From NCBI RefSeq assembly GCF_010692725.1, contig NZ_JAAFZB010000091.1, positions 62,001 through 126,000 on the forward strand: 64,000 nucleotides of DNA. Reading direction: 5' to 3'. Source of the stretch: Flavihumibacter soli. Lineage in GTDB: Bacteria; Bacteroidota; Bacteroidia; Sphingobacteriales; Sphingobacteriaceae. The translations under genes were made by a program, and so were the position numbers. Shown one piece after another: positions 42,506-49,581 of this stretch. Position 1 is the first letter of the stretch, and each line of letters opens with the position of its first letter. The notes under the pieces are model-generated. The model had not been told where the DNA came from. It did no database searches and was given only the letters and a program-made list of their open reading frames with translations.

Positions 42506-44296
42506 GAAGCAGTACTTGTTGGCCTCAATTAGCTGCCTGGCCACACGCTGACGTGATTCCTTTATATTGAAAGGTTCTGCTTTGGTGAATCTTCTCAGAC
42601 CTACCAGCATCATTTTCAACTCGTCACCTTCAGCAAATGAGTAAAGCGCTTCCTTACCAGCAAGGGCGATCTTATCCAGAGCCGTCTGCAGATATATCCG
42701 CATCATATCCAACTGTCCCCTGCAAACATCCTCTCCACGGAGCTTAACGAGTTTCTCGGTTCGCAGAATGGTGGATTCAGCTACATAGACATAACCGATA
42801 ATATCCGCAATATTCATCAGGATCTCCTGTTCCTTCGCCAAAGTCATCATCAGCTTTTGAACTGCAGACCCGGCAATCATCAAACCTGCTTTCTTCAGAT
42901 TTTTAAGGATCTTCTTCTCAGCTGCGAATAAAGTTTCGTCTTCGTCACCGAATTCAGGGATCGACATCAGTTCCCCTGCAACGGCCTGCGCCGGTGTCAT
43001 CAGGTCAAGTTCACCTTTCATCGCCCGCTTTAACAGCATATCGACGATCAGCATCCGGTTGATCTCATTTGTTCCTTCAAAGATCCGATTAATACGGCTG
43101 TCGCGATAGGCGCGGTCCATAGGAGCTTCCGCCGAATATCCCATGCCCCCGTAGATCTGAACACCTTCGTCGACAATATAGTCGAGCATTTCAGAGCCCC
43201 ATACTTTCAGAATAGCACATTCAACGGCGAACTGCTCTGTCGACTTTAACTTAGCCTTTGCCGGATCCATCCCTTCAGAAACCAACGCATCATAAGCATC
43301 ATCGATATTCTGCCCCGCGCGGTAAGCGGCACTCTCAATCGCATAGTTACGGGTTGCCATCTCAGCCAGTTTATACCGGATCGCACCGAACTTAGAGATC
43401 GGAAGCCCAAACTGCATGCGCTCATTCGCATAGATTACAGCCTGTGTTAAGACCCTGCGGGAAGATCCGATTGCCGCCACACCCAGCTTGATACGACCTA
43501 TGTTTAGAATATTAACTGCTATCTTGAATCCATTCTCCCGTTCGGATAATAGATTTATAACCGGAACCGGGCAGTCATTAAAGAATACCTGCCGTGTGGA
43601 CGAGCCCTTTATGCCCATCTTATGCTCCTCAGGATTCATCGTGATACCACCAAAACCCTTTTCAACGATAAATGCTGACAGGTTTTTATCATCGTCTATC
43701 TTGGCAAAAACAATGAACACATCCGCAAAACCGCCATTTGTGATCCACATCTTTTGACCATTGATCAGGTAATGCGTTCCTTCAGCGTTAAGCTTAGCCT
43801 TTGTCCTGCCTGAATTAGCATCAGAACCTGAATTGGGTTCGGTCAGACAGTATGCAGCTTTCCATTCGCCGGTCGCCAGCTTCGCTATATATTTATCTTT
43901 CTGCTCTTTATTACCGTAATATAAAATGGGAAGAGTTCCGATTCCTGTATGCGCGGAGAGTGCCACTGCGAAGGAATGACCAGGCCCCACGCAGTCAGCG
44001 ACCAGCATGGACGTATTAAAATTCTTTCCAAAGCCTCCATATTCTTCTGGTATTGATACGGCCAGCAGACCGAGCTGCCCTGCCTTGTCCATCAACTCTG
44101 GCATCAAACCCTCTTCCTGGTTATCTATCCTGTCCAGGTTCGGGAAAACTTCTGCTTCCAAAAAGTCTTCGCAGGTCTTCTTGATCATCAGCTGCTCTTC
44201 ATCAAATTCTTCAGGAATAAAAATATCCTCAAAAGAAGTCTCGCGAATGATAAACTCACCGCCTTTGATTGATTTGTTTTTTTCAGTCAACTCCAT
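42503..44296 (-). CDS. fadE: Acyl-CoA dehydrogenase, long form (FadE-like)
   Basis: A 597-residue acyl-CoA dehydrogenase with a C-terminal extension of about 200 residues, like Bacillus FadE and mitochondrial VLCAD/ACAD9. The catalytic Glu is in IFEGTNEINR, FAD-binding WITNGGFAD and the flavin/acyl site YCLTEPNSGSDA are present, and QIYGGMGYS is the usual block before the active site. It makes trans-2-enoyl-CoA in the first oxidation step. The gene is last of fadN-(four-helix)-fadA-fadE on the minus strand, the same order as the B. subtilis fadNAE operon. Confidence 0.9.
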   Translation of the reverse strand: MELTEKNKSIKGGEFIIRETSFEDIFIPEEFDEEQLMIKKTCEDFLEAEVFPNLDRIDNQEEGLMPELMDKAGQLGLLAVSIPEEYGGFGKNFNTSMLVADCVGPGHSFAVALSAHTGIGTLPILYYGNKEQKDKYIAKLATGEWKAAYCLTEPNSGSDANSGRTKAKLNAEGTHYLINGQKMWITNGGFADVFIVFAKIDDDKNLSAFIVEKGFGGITMNPEEHKMGIKGSSTRQVFFNDCPVPVINLLSERENGFKIAVNILNIGRIKLGVAAIGSSRRVLTQAVIYANERMQFGLPISKFGAIRYKLAEMATRNYAIESAAYRAGQNIDDAYDALVSEGMDPAKAKLKSTEQFAVECAILKVWGSEMLDYIVDEGVQIYGGMGYSAEAPMDRAYRDSRINRIFEGTNEINRMLIVDMLLKRAMKGELDLMTPAQAVAGELMSIPEFGDEDETLFAAEKKILKNLKKAGLMIAGSAVQKLMMTLAKEQEILMNIADIIGYVYVAESTILRTEKLVKLRGEDVCRGQLDMMRIYLQTALDKIALAGKEALYSFAEGDELKMMLVGLRRFTKAEPFNIKESRQRVARQLIEANKYCF

Positions 44297-44371
44297 GGTT
44301 TAGGTTTTTCAGAAAATTGCTTCTAGCGCTCTTTTCCACGTTTATATCTTAAATTTTTTTAATTGCCCAAT

Positions 44372-44410
44372 CCTGTCTAATGTCTGATATCTCATATCTA
44401 ACATCTAACC
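44372..44410. repeat. TCTAATRTCT repeat between fadE and fadA
   Basis: TGTCTAATGTCTGATATCTC then ATATCTAACATCTAACC, four degenerate copies of a roughly 10-nt unit. They lie directly downstream of the thiolase gene and match the repeats at 42457, 45591 and 46019. Confidence 0.65.
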
Positions 44411-45589
44411 TTACATCATTTCAAATATTCCCGCCGCACCCTGACCGGTTCCGACACACATGGTCACCATTCCGTACTTTTTCTCGCGGCGCTTTAGCTC
44501 GTTAAAGATCTGAACGGACAGTTTTGCTCCAGTACAGCCCAGGGGGTGACCTAAAGCAATGGCCCCGCCGTTTACATTGGTGATCTCAGGATTTAAGCCT
44601 AACGTTCGAATGATGGCTAATGATTGCGATGCAAACGCTTCATTCAACTCAATCAGATCAATATCCTCCTGCTTCATTCCAGCCTTTTTTAAAGCCAGTG
44701 GTATAGCTTCGATTGGTCCGATTCCCATAATCCTTGGCGGAACTCCGGCTACTCCATAGCTAACCAGGCGGGCAATAGGCTGTACATTCAGTTTCTTAAG
44801 CATCGCCTCCGAAACTATCAGCACGAATGCCGCACCATCTGATGTTTGGGAAGAATTTCCAGCAGTTACAGCTCCTCCCGCAGCAAATACAGGCTTAAGC
44901 CTTGCCAGCTTTTCCGGCGTAGTATCTGCTCTCGGACCTTCATCTCGATCCACTACAAATTCCTTCGTCTTCTTTTTAAGACTCTCGTCGAGGTATGTCT
45001 CCTTTACGGTTATCGGCACAATGCCACTGCTTAAATGACCATTCGCAATCCCTTCAACCGCTTTCCGGTGTGAATTAAAAGCAAATTCATCCTGATCTTC
45101 CCGGCTGACATTATATTCTTTAGCCACAGCCTCCGCAGTCAGTCCCATTCCCCAGTACCAGTCAGGGTTATTCTTGGCGACCTCTGCGTTAGGAACCAGT
45201 TTCCAGCCTCCAAAGGGCATGCCCGACATTACCTCCACCCCGCCGGCAATAATACACTCAGCCATTCCCGAGCGAATCTTGGCAACCGCCGTGGCAATAG
45301 TCTCCAGGCCGGACGCACAATACCGGTTAACTGTCATTCCCGGAACTTTTTCCGTATTCAGCCCCATCAACGAGATCATTCGACCGACATTAAGCCCTTG
45401 TTCGCCTTCCGGCGTAGCATTCCCAACGATCACGTCGTCAATTTCTTCCTTATCCAGGTTCGGCACGGAAGCTACCAGGTGCTTTACTACCTCGGCAGCG
45501 AGGTCATCTGCCCTGGTAAAACGAAATACTCCGCGAGGCGCCTTGCCAACGGCGGTACGATATGCTGCGATTATATATGCTTCTTTCAT
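44411..45589 (-). CDS. fadA: Acetyl-CoA C-acyltransferase (thiolase)
   Basis: A 392-residue thiolase. Nucleophilic Cys91 lies in NRYCASGLETIA, the His in GGAIALGHPLGCTGA and the second Cys in CVGTGQGAAG. It cleaves 3-ketoacyl-CoA with CoA into acetyl-CoA and a shortened acyl-CoA. It sits between fadE and the fadN fusion. The gap to fadN is occupied by the four-helix-bundle gene and its repeats, so transcription through that insert is needed unless fadA has its own promoter. Confidence 0.96.
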   Translation of the reverse strand: MKEAYIIAAYRTAVGKAPRGVFRFTRADDLAAEVVKHLVASVPNLDKEEIDDVIVGNATPEGEQGLNVGRMISLMGLNTEKVPGMTVNRYCASGLETIATAVAKIRSGMAECIIAGGVEVMSGMPFGGWKLVPNAEVAKNNPDWYWGMGLTAEAVAKEYNVSREDQDEFAFNSHRKAVEGIANGHLSSGIVPITVKETYLDESLKKKTKEFVVDRDEGPRADTTPEKLARLKPVFAAGGAVTAGNSSQTSDGAAFVLIVSEAMLKKLNVQPIARLVSYGVAGVPPRIMGIGPIEAIPLALKKAGMKQEDIDLIELNEAFASQSLAIIRTLGLNPEITNVNGGAIALGHPLGCTGAKLSVQIFNELKRREKKYGMVTMCVGTGQGAAGIFEMM

Positions 45590-45590
45590 T

Positions 45591-45626
45591 AGTCTTGAGA
45601 TATGAGATCTGAGATTTTAGACATAG
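45591..45626. repeat. Right inverted flank of the four-helix-bundle cassette
   Basis: AGTCTTGAGATATGAGATCT then GAGATTTTAGACATA. The part TGAGATTTTAGAC (45610-45622) is the exact inverse of GTCTAAAATCTCA at 46028-46040, on the other side of the small gene. Confidence 0.65.
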
Positions 45627-45642
45627 CTTATGAATTGAGCTT

Positions 45643-46008
45643 TCAGGATTCAACTCTTGTTTTTAGCATCTTTTGAAATGCATAAGTCATCTTTTGCATC
45701 TCCTCAATTTGTAAAAGCAATGGATCTAAAACCTCATTTGTTATTAAATTCAATTTATTCGCAATTAGTAATTGTGTTTGCAATTCATAGGCTGAACCGT
45801 TAGCAATTCCAATAAAGCTATTGAACTCCCTAACTGAATTCCTGCCGGCACCTTCTGCAATATTGGAAGAAATAGAAACAGCTGCCCTCCGGGTTTGACT
45901 GGTTAATCCGTATCGCTCGTCTGTCGGAAAGTTGGCGGTAACTTCATAAACCTTTACTGCCAGATCAATAGCCTTCCTCCATATTTTTAATTCCTTAAGA
46001 TTATTCAT
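45643..46008 (-). CDS. Four-helix-bundle protein (23S rRNA intervening-sequence/S23 family)
   Basis: A 121-residue protein with the family order: LKELKIWRKAIDLAVKVYEV, then FPTDERYGLTSQTRRAAVSI, then SNIAEGAGRN and a C-terminal helix (LLLQIEEMQKMTYAFQKMLK). These proteins (IVP/S23, also Avd-like) were first found in intervening sequences of 23S rRNA genes; their role is unknown. Here the gene stands inside a fatty-acid degradation operon and is bracketed by inverted copies of a TCTAAAATCTCA repeat. That argues for insertion as a mobile or passively spread cassette. Confidence 0.93.
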   Translation of the reverse strand: MNNLKELKIWRKAIDLAVKVYEVTANFPTDERYGLTSQTRRAAVSISSNIAEGAGRNSVREFNSFIGIANGSAYELQTQLLIANKLNLITNEVLDPLLLQIEEMQKMTYAFQKMLKTRVES

Positions 46009-46018
46009 TTCGACCTTT

Positions 46019-46053
46019 TTGTCTAACGTCTAAAATCTCATATCTAAAATCTA
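46019..46053. repeat. Left inverted flank of the four-helix-bundle cassette
   Basis: TTGTCTAACGTCTAAAATCTC then ATATCTAAAATCTAG, directly before the fadN stop codon. It contains GTCTAAAATCTCA (46028-46040), inverse of 45610-45622, and further degenerate TCTAAAATCT units. Confidence 0.65.
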
Positions 46054-48456
46054 GTTCCTCAGCGGCTTTCCCTTAGTCAAAATACTCTGTATCCGCTCAA
46101 GAGTTTTCTTTTCGCCGCAAAGAGAAAGAAATGCTTCCCGTTCCAGATCCAGGAGGTATTGCTCGGAGACTAATGTTGGTGCAGACAAGTCTCCGCCGCA
46201 CATGACATAGCCGAGCTTTTCCGATATCTTTTTATCATGCTCTGAAATATATCGACCCGCATACATTGAATTTGCTCCTGCATATACTATTCCTAAGCCA
46301 CTTTTACCAAGAACCTTGATATCTCTTCGCTGAACAGGACGGGTATATCCCATTTCCGCCAGTTCAAGAGCTTTCTCTTTTGCATCGCCAATCAGGCGGC
46401 TTCGGTTCATCGTGATGGAGTACCGACCCTTTTGCAGGTATCCGAGTTCATAGGCCTCTTCTCCGGAAGTTGAAACTTTCGCCATTCCAATGGTCAAAAA
46501 CCGGTCTTTTAAAACATTTTGTTCTATCTGACCATCACGAAGCTCATCCGACACGCGCAAAGTGAATTCCTTGGTACCGCCGCCACCGGGAATAAGCCCT
46601 ACGCCGAATTCAACGAGACCCATATAAGTTTCCGCATTTACCTGAACGTGATCGGCATGCAGGCATAATTCGCAGCCGCCTCCCAGAGTAAGATTATGTG
46701 CCGCAGCAACTACCGGAATTGAAGAGTACCTCAAACGCATCATCGTGTTTTGAAACATTCTGATCGCGATATTTATCTCATCCCAGTCCTGCTCGATTGC
46801 GGCCATAAAGATCATCCCGATATTAGCCCCTGCGGAAAAATTCGCACCATCATTACCGATAACTAAGCCGCGATAATCTTTTTCTGCCAGGTCGATCGCC
46901 TTATTTATTCCCTGAATAACCTCACCCCCGATGGTATTCATCTTGGTATGAAACTCGAGGTTTAGTATTCCGTCACCAAGATCAGTTATTGTTGTGCCGG
47001 AATTTTTCCAGAGGGTTTTAGTCTCCCTGATATTGTCCAGGATTATAAAAGCATCCCGGCCCGGAAGCGACTTGTAATTCTTTGATGGAATATCATAGTA
47101 CTTTTTAATCCCGTTTTCCACTTTATAGAAAGAATCGAAACCGGCAGCAAGCATTTCATGTACCCAGGGAGCAGCCTCATTCCCGTATTCTTTCATCTTA
47201 CCTAGCGATTCCCGAACGCCGATTGCATCCCATACCTCGAAAGGTCCTAGCTCCCACCCAAAACCTGCGCGCATGGCATCATCAATCCGGTAGAGCTCGT
47301 CAGAAATTTCCGGTATGCGGTCAGATACATATTCGAACAAGCCAAAAAAGGAAGTCCGGAAAAAATCACCTGCTTTGTCGGTTCCGGCAGCAAACACTTT
47401 CATCCGCTCACGGAGATTTTCAACCGGCTTCGTCGCTTCCAATGTTGCCGATTTAACCTTTTGCTGAGGTTTATATTCAAACGTTTTCAGGTCCAGCGCC
47501 AATATCTCGCTTTTGCCCTCAGCGTCTTTCACTTTCTTATAGAATCCCTGGTGGGTCTTATCCCCAAACCACTTGTTTTCCTGCATTTTCTGAACATATG
47601 CCGGAAGCCTGAAGAGGTCGTTTGCCTTATCATTTTTCAGATTCTGGTATAAGCCATTTGCCACATTGATCATGGTATCTAAACCCACCACATCGGTTGT
47701 GCGGAAGGTTGCTGACTTCGGCCTGCCCAATGCCGGTCCCGTAAACTTATCCACTTCCTCCACAGTCAGTTCCATTTTTTCCACCAGGTGAAGAAGCGCC
47801 ATAATGGAATACACACCCACACGGTTGGCGATAAATGCAGGAGTATCCTTACACAATACAGTTGTTTTACCCAAAAATTTATCCCCATAATGCATCAGAA
47901 AATCTACGACATCCGGTTTCGTATCAGGGGTAGGTATTATTTCAAGTAATCTTAAATATCGCGGGGGATTAAAAAAGTGAGTTCCGCAGAAATGAGCTTT
48001 AAAATCTTCTCTTCTGCCTTCCGCCATGAGATGGATCGGAATACCGGAGGTATTTGAAGTTATCAGGGTACCGGGCTTGCGATGTTTCTCAACCTCGTCA
48101 TATATCTGCTTTTTAATATCCAGCCGCTCTACTACGACTTCGATTGTCCAGTCGCATGAAGCAATATCCTTCATATTGTCATCAAAGTTCCCGGTGGTTA
48201 TCCGCCCGACCACTTTTTTCGAAAATACAGGTGAGGGATTTGAGTTTATGGCAGTTTCAAGGGCTGAGTTGACTATGCGATTTCTGACCACTTTATCATT
48301 AAGCGAAAGACCCTTAGCCTGCTCTTCTGCAGTCAACTCCCGCGGTACGATATCCAGAAGCAAAACTTCGACTCCGATATTGGCAAAGTGGCACGCGATC
48401 CGTGAACCCATTATGCCAGAGCCCAAAACTGCTACTTTTTTGATATCCCGTTTCAT
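46051..48456 (-). CDS. fadN: 3-hydroxyacyl-CoA dehydrogenase / enoyl-CoA hydratase fusion (FadN type)
   Basis: An 801-residue two-domain enzyme. The NAD-binding dehydrogenase is N-terminal (GSGIMGSR at 12-19), with 3HCDH C-terminal parts in the middle. The enoyl-CoA hydratase/isomerase is C-terminal (about 500-700; SAGANIGMIFMAA and AHNLTLGGGCELCLHADHV). This order is that of Bacillus FadN and the reverse of E. coli FadB. It performs hydration and the second oxidation of beta-oxidation. It starts 38 nt after the marR stop and heads the structural genes. Confidence 0.94.
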   Translation of the reverse strand: MKRDIKKVAVLGSGIMGSRIACHFANIGVEVLLLDIVPRELTAEEQAKGLSLNDKVVRNRIVNSALETAINSNPSPVFSKKVVGRITTGNFDDNMKDIASCDWTIEVVVERLDIKKQIYDEVEKHRKPGTLITSNTSGIPIHLMAEGRREDFKAHFCGTHFFNPPRYLRLLEIIPTPDTKPDVVDFLMHYGDKFLGKTTVLCKDTPAFIANRVGVYSIMALLHLVEKMELTVEEVDKFTGPALGRPKSATFRTTDVVGLDTMINVANGLYQNLKNDKANDLFRLPAYVQKMQENKWFGDKTHQGFYKKVKDAEGKSEILALDLKTFEYKPQQKVKSATLEATKPVENLRERMKVFAAGTDKAGDFFRTSFFGLFEYVSDRIPEISDELYRIDDAMRAGFGWELGPFEVWDAIGVRESLGKMKEYGNEAAPWVHEMLAAGFDSFYKVENGIKKYYDIPSKNYKSLPGRDAFIILDNIRETKTLWKNSGTTITDLGDGILNLEFHTKMNTIGGEVIQGINKAIDLAEKDYRGLVIGNDGANFSAGANIGMIFMAAIEQDWDEINIAIRMFQNTMMRLRYSSIPVVAAAHNLTLGGGCELCLHADHVQVNAETYMGLVEFGVGLIPGGGGTKEFTLRVSDELRDGQIEQNVLKDRFLTIGMAKVSTSGEEAYELGYLQKGRYSITMNRSRLIGDAKEKALELAEMGYTRPVQRRDIKVLGKSGLGIVYAGANSMYAGRYISEHDKKISEKLGYVMCGGDLSAPTLVSEQYLLDLEREAFLSLCGEKKTLERIQSILTKGKPLRN

Positions 48457-48494
48457 ATTTGTGCTTTTAAGTTTTTGTGCGCCTTTATAATTGT

Positions 48495-48935
48495 CTATCG
48501 TTTATTTTCCGGATCATATTCAAGAGTGAGTTTGTTGATCTTATTTAAGACCATCGCAAGCTGACTTCGCTCCTCTTCCGCTATGTGCTGATTCAGATAT
48601 TCATTGAATTTTCTTACCACATCTTTGGCAACCTGTTTCTTTTCCTTTCCGAAAGGAGTCAGGAAAATCTTAACAGATCGCTTGTCTGCCTCGTCAACCT
48701 GCCGGTAGATAAGACCCAGCTCTTCCATATTCCTCAGAGTTCTGGATAAACTGGTAGACTTAACACCCAGCAAACAAGCAATCTGCGATACAGCCGTACC
48801 CTCTTCATGTATATTAATCAGCATATATCCGAGAGCCTGCGTGATCCCATAGCCGGAAGCTATCTGGTTATATTTATTGGCGACACTCTGCCAAACAATT
48901 TTTAAAAAGTAATCAATCGTTTCTTCGGGCTTCAT
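48495..48935 (-). CDS. MarR-family regulator of the fad operon
   Basis: A 146-residue winged-helix protein. EEGTAVSQIACLLGVKSTSL is the recognition region, followed by the wing (LIYRQVDEADKRSVKIFLT). It is the first gene of marR-fadN-...-fadE. Its promoter carries two copies of TATGCTTGCATAA, one covering the -33 element and one at the start site, so it very probably represses its own operon; acyl-CoA is the likely inducer by analogy. Confidence 0.93.
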   Translation of the reverse strand: MKPEETIDYFLKIVWQSVANKYNQIASGYGITQALGYMLINIHEEGTAVSQIACLLGVKSTSLSRTLRNMEELGLIYRQVDEADKRSVKIFLTPFGKEKKQVAKDVVRKFNEYLNQHIAEEERSQLAMVLNKINKLTLEYDPENKR

Positions 48936-48944
48936 TTTACATGC

Positions 48945-48957
48945 TATGCTTGCATAA
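48945..48957. promoter_or_regulatory. Proximal operator, marR-fad promoter
   Basis: TATGCTTGCATAA with internal dyad ATGC-TT-GCAT; the exact inverse of the site at 48981-48993. It sits at the predicted transcription start, 10 nt before the marR start codon. Confidence 0.65.
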
Positions 48958-48988
48958 CAAATCTATATAATCAAATAGTATTATGCAA
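48958..48988 (-). promoter_or_regulatory. Promoter of the marR-fad operon
   Basis: On the minus strand TTG, exactly 20 nt, then TAGATTTG: a full match to the Bacteroidota -33/-7 consensus. The TTG lies inside the distal operator. Confidence 0.75.
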
Positions 48989-48993
48989 GCATA
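48981..48993. promoter_or_regulatory. Distal operator, marR-fad promoter
   Basis: TTATGCAAGCATA, inverse of the proximal site, covering the -33 element. Two sites 36 nt apart centre to centre fit two MarR dimers flanking the promoter. Confidence 0.65.
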
Positions 48994-49014
48994 TTAACAC
49001 CAAAAAAGTAAAAA

Positions 49015-49230
49015 ATGAATCCAAGCGCGGTCAGGCGAACCAGAGATAAAGCCCCTCAGGTAACCCGCAAATATCCGGGGAATATTTTCCCCAAACCCAA
49101 TGATCAAAAGAAACAATTTCCCCCATCGGTGGCTCTTAATTCAAAGGCGAATATTACAATGAAAATTAAAAAAACGGCTGCAAAAGGTCAGTTAGCGTAT
49201 AATCAGGATTTTTACAGAAAGGCCCGCTGA
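49015..49230 (+). CDS. Doubtful small basic ORF
   Basis: A 71-residue frame from an ATG at 49015, rich in Lys and Pro with no recognised motif and no promoter consensus. Coding-like composition is weak, and it starts about 20 nt from the operator region of the divergent marR. It may be a chance ORF; reported because nothing else fills the gap. Confidence 0.2.
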   Translation: MNPSAVRRTRDKAPQVTRKYPGNIFPKPNDQKKQFPPSVALNSKANITMKIKKTAAKGQLAYNQDFYRKAR

Positions 49231-49282
49231 TTAGCATAGTTGTTGCCTATGTCTGAAAAGAATAACGAAAAATCAAACCGTC

Positions 49283-49411
49283 ATGAAAAGTTTTACTTCC
49301 CGTTTACTGAACAACGAATTAACCGCCAAAGATGTGATCATTTCCTTTTTAGGAATTATCTCCACCACAATTTTAGTAATTCAGTTAGTAGATATTAGTT
49401 TATTAAACTAA
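49283..49411 (+). CDS. Possible 42-residue membrane microprotein
   Basis: An ATG at 49283 opens MKSFTSRLLNNELTAKDVII, followed by a single hydrophobic segment (residues about 19-37) and a stop at 49411. A clean Rho-independent terminator follows 74 nt downstream on the same strand, supporting a real transcript. No family recognised, and translation initiation is uncertain. Confidence 0.4.
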   Translation: MKSFTSRLLNNELTAKDVIISFLGIISTTILVIQLVDISLLN

Positions 49412-49484
49412 TTCAGGTCAGTTTATACTGACAACCATATTTTCCGGATCTTATTAAAATGATTTTCGGAACGTCTCTCAGCAC

Positions 49485-49509
49485 ATCCGGGCAAACACCC
49501 GGATTTTTT
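49485..49509 (+). terminator. Rho-independent terminator on the plus strand
   Basis: A perfect 7-bp stem ATCCGGG / CCCGGAT with a CAAACA loop, followed by TTTTT. The only plus-strand candidates it can end are the small ORFs at 49015 and 49283. Confidence 0.8.
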
Positions 49510-49581
49510 GCGTCGATATTTCTTTCAAATCAAACCTACGTCAACGGCCACATAATAGAAGCTCCCCGGAACATTCATTAA

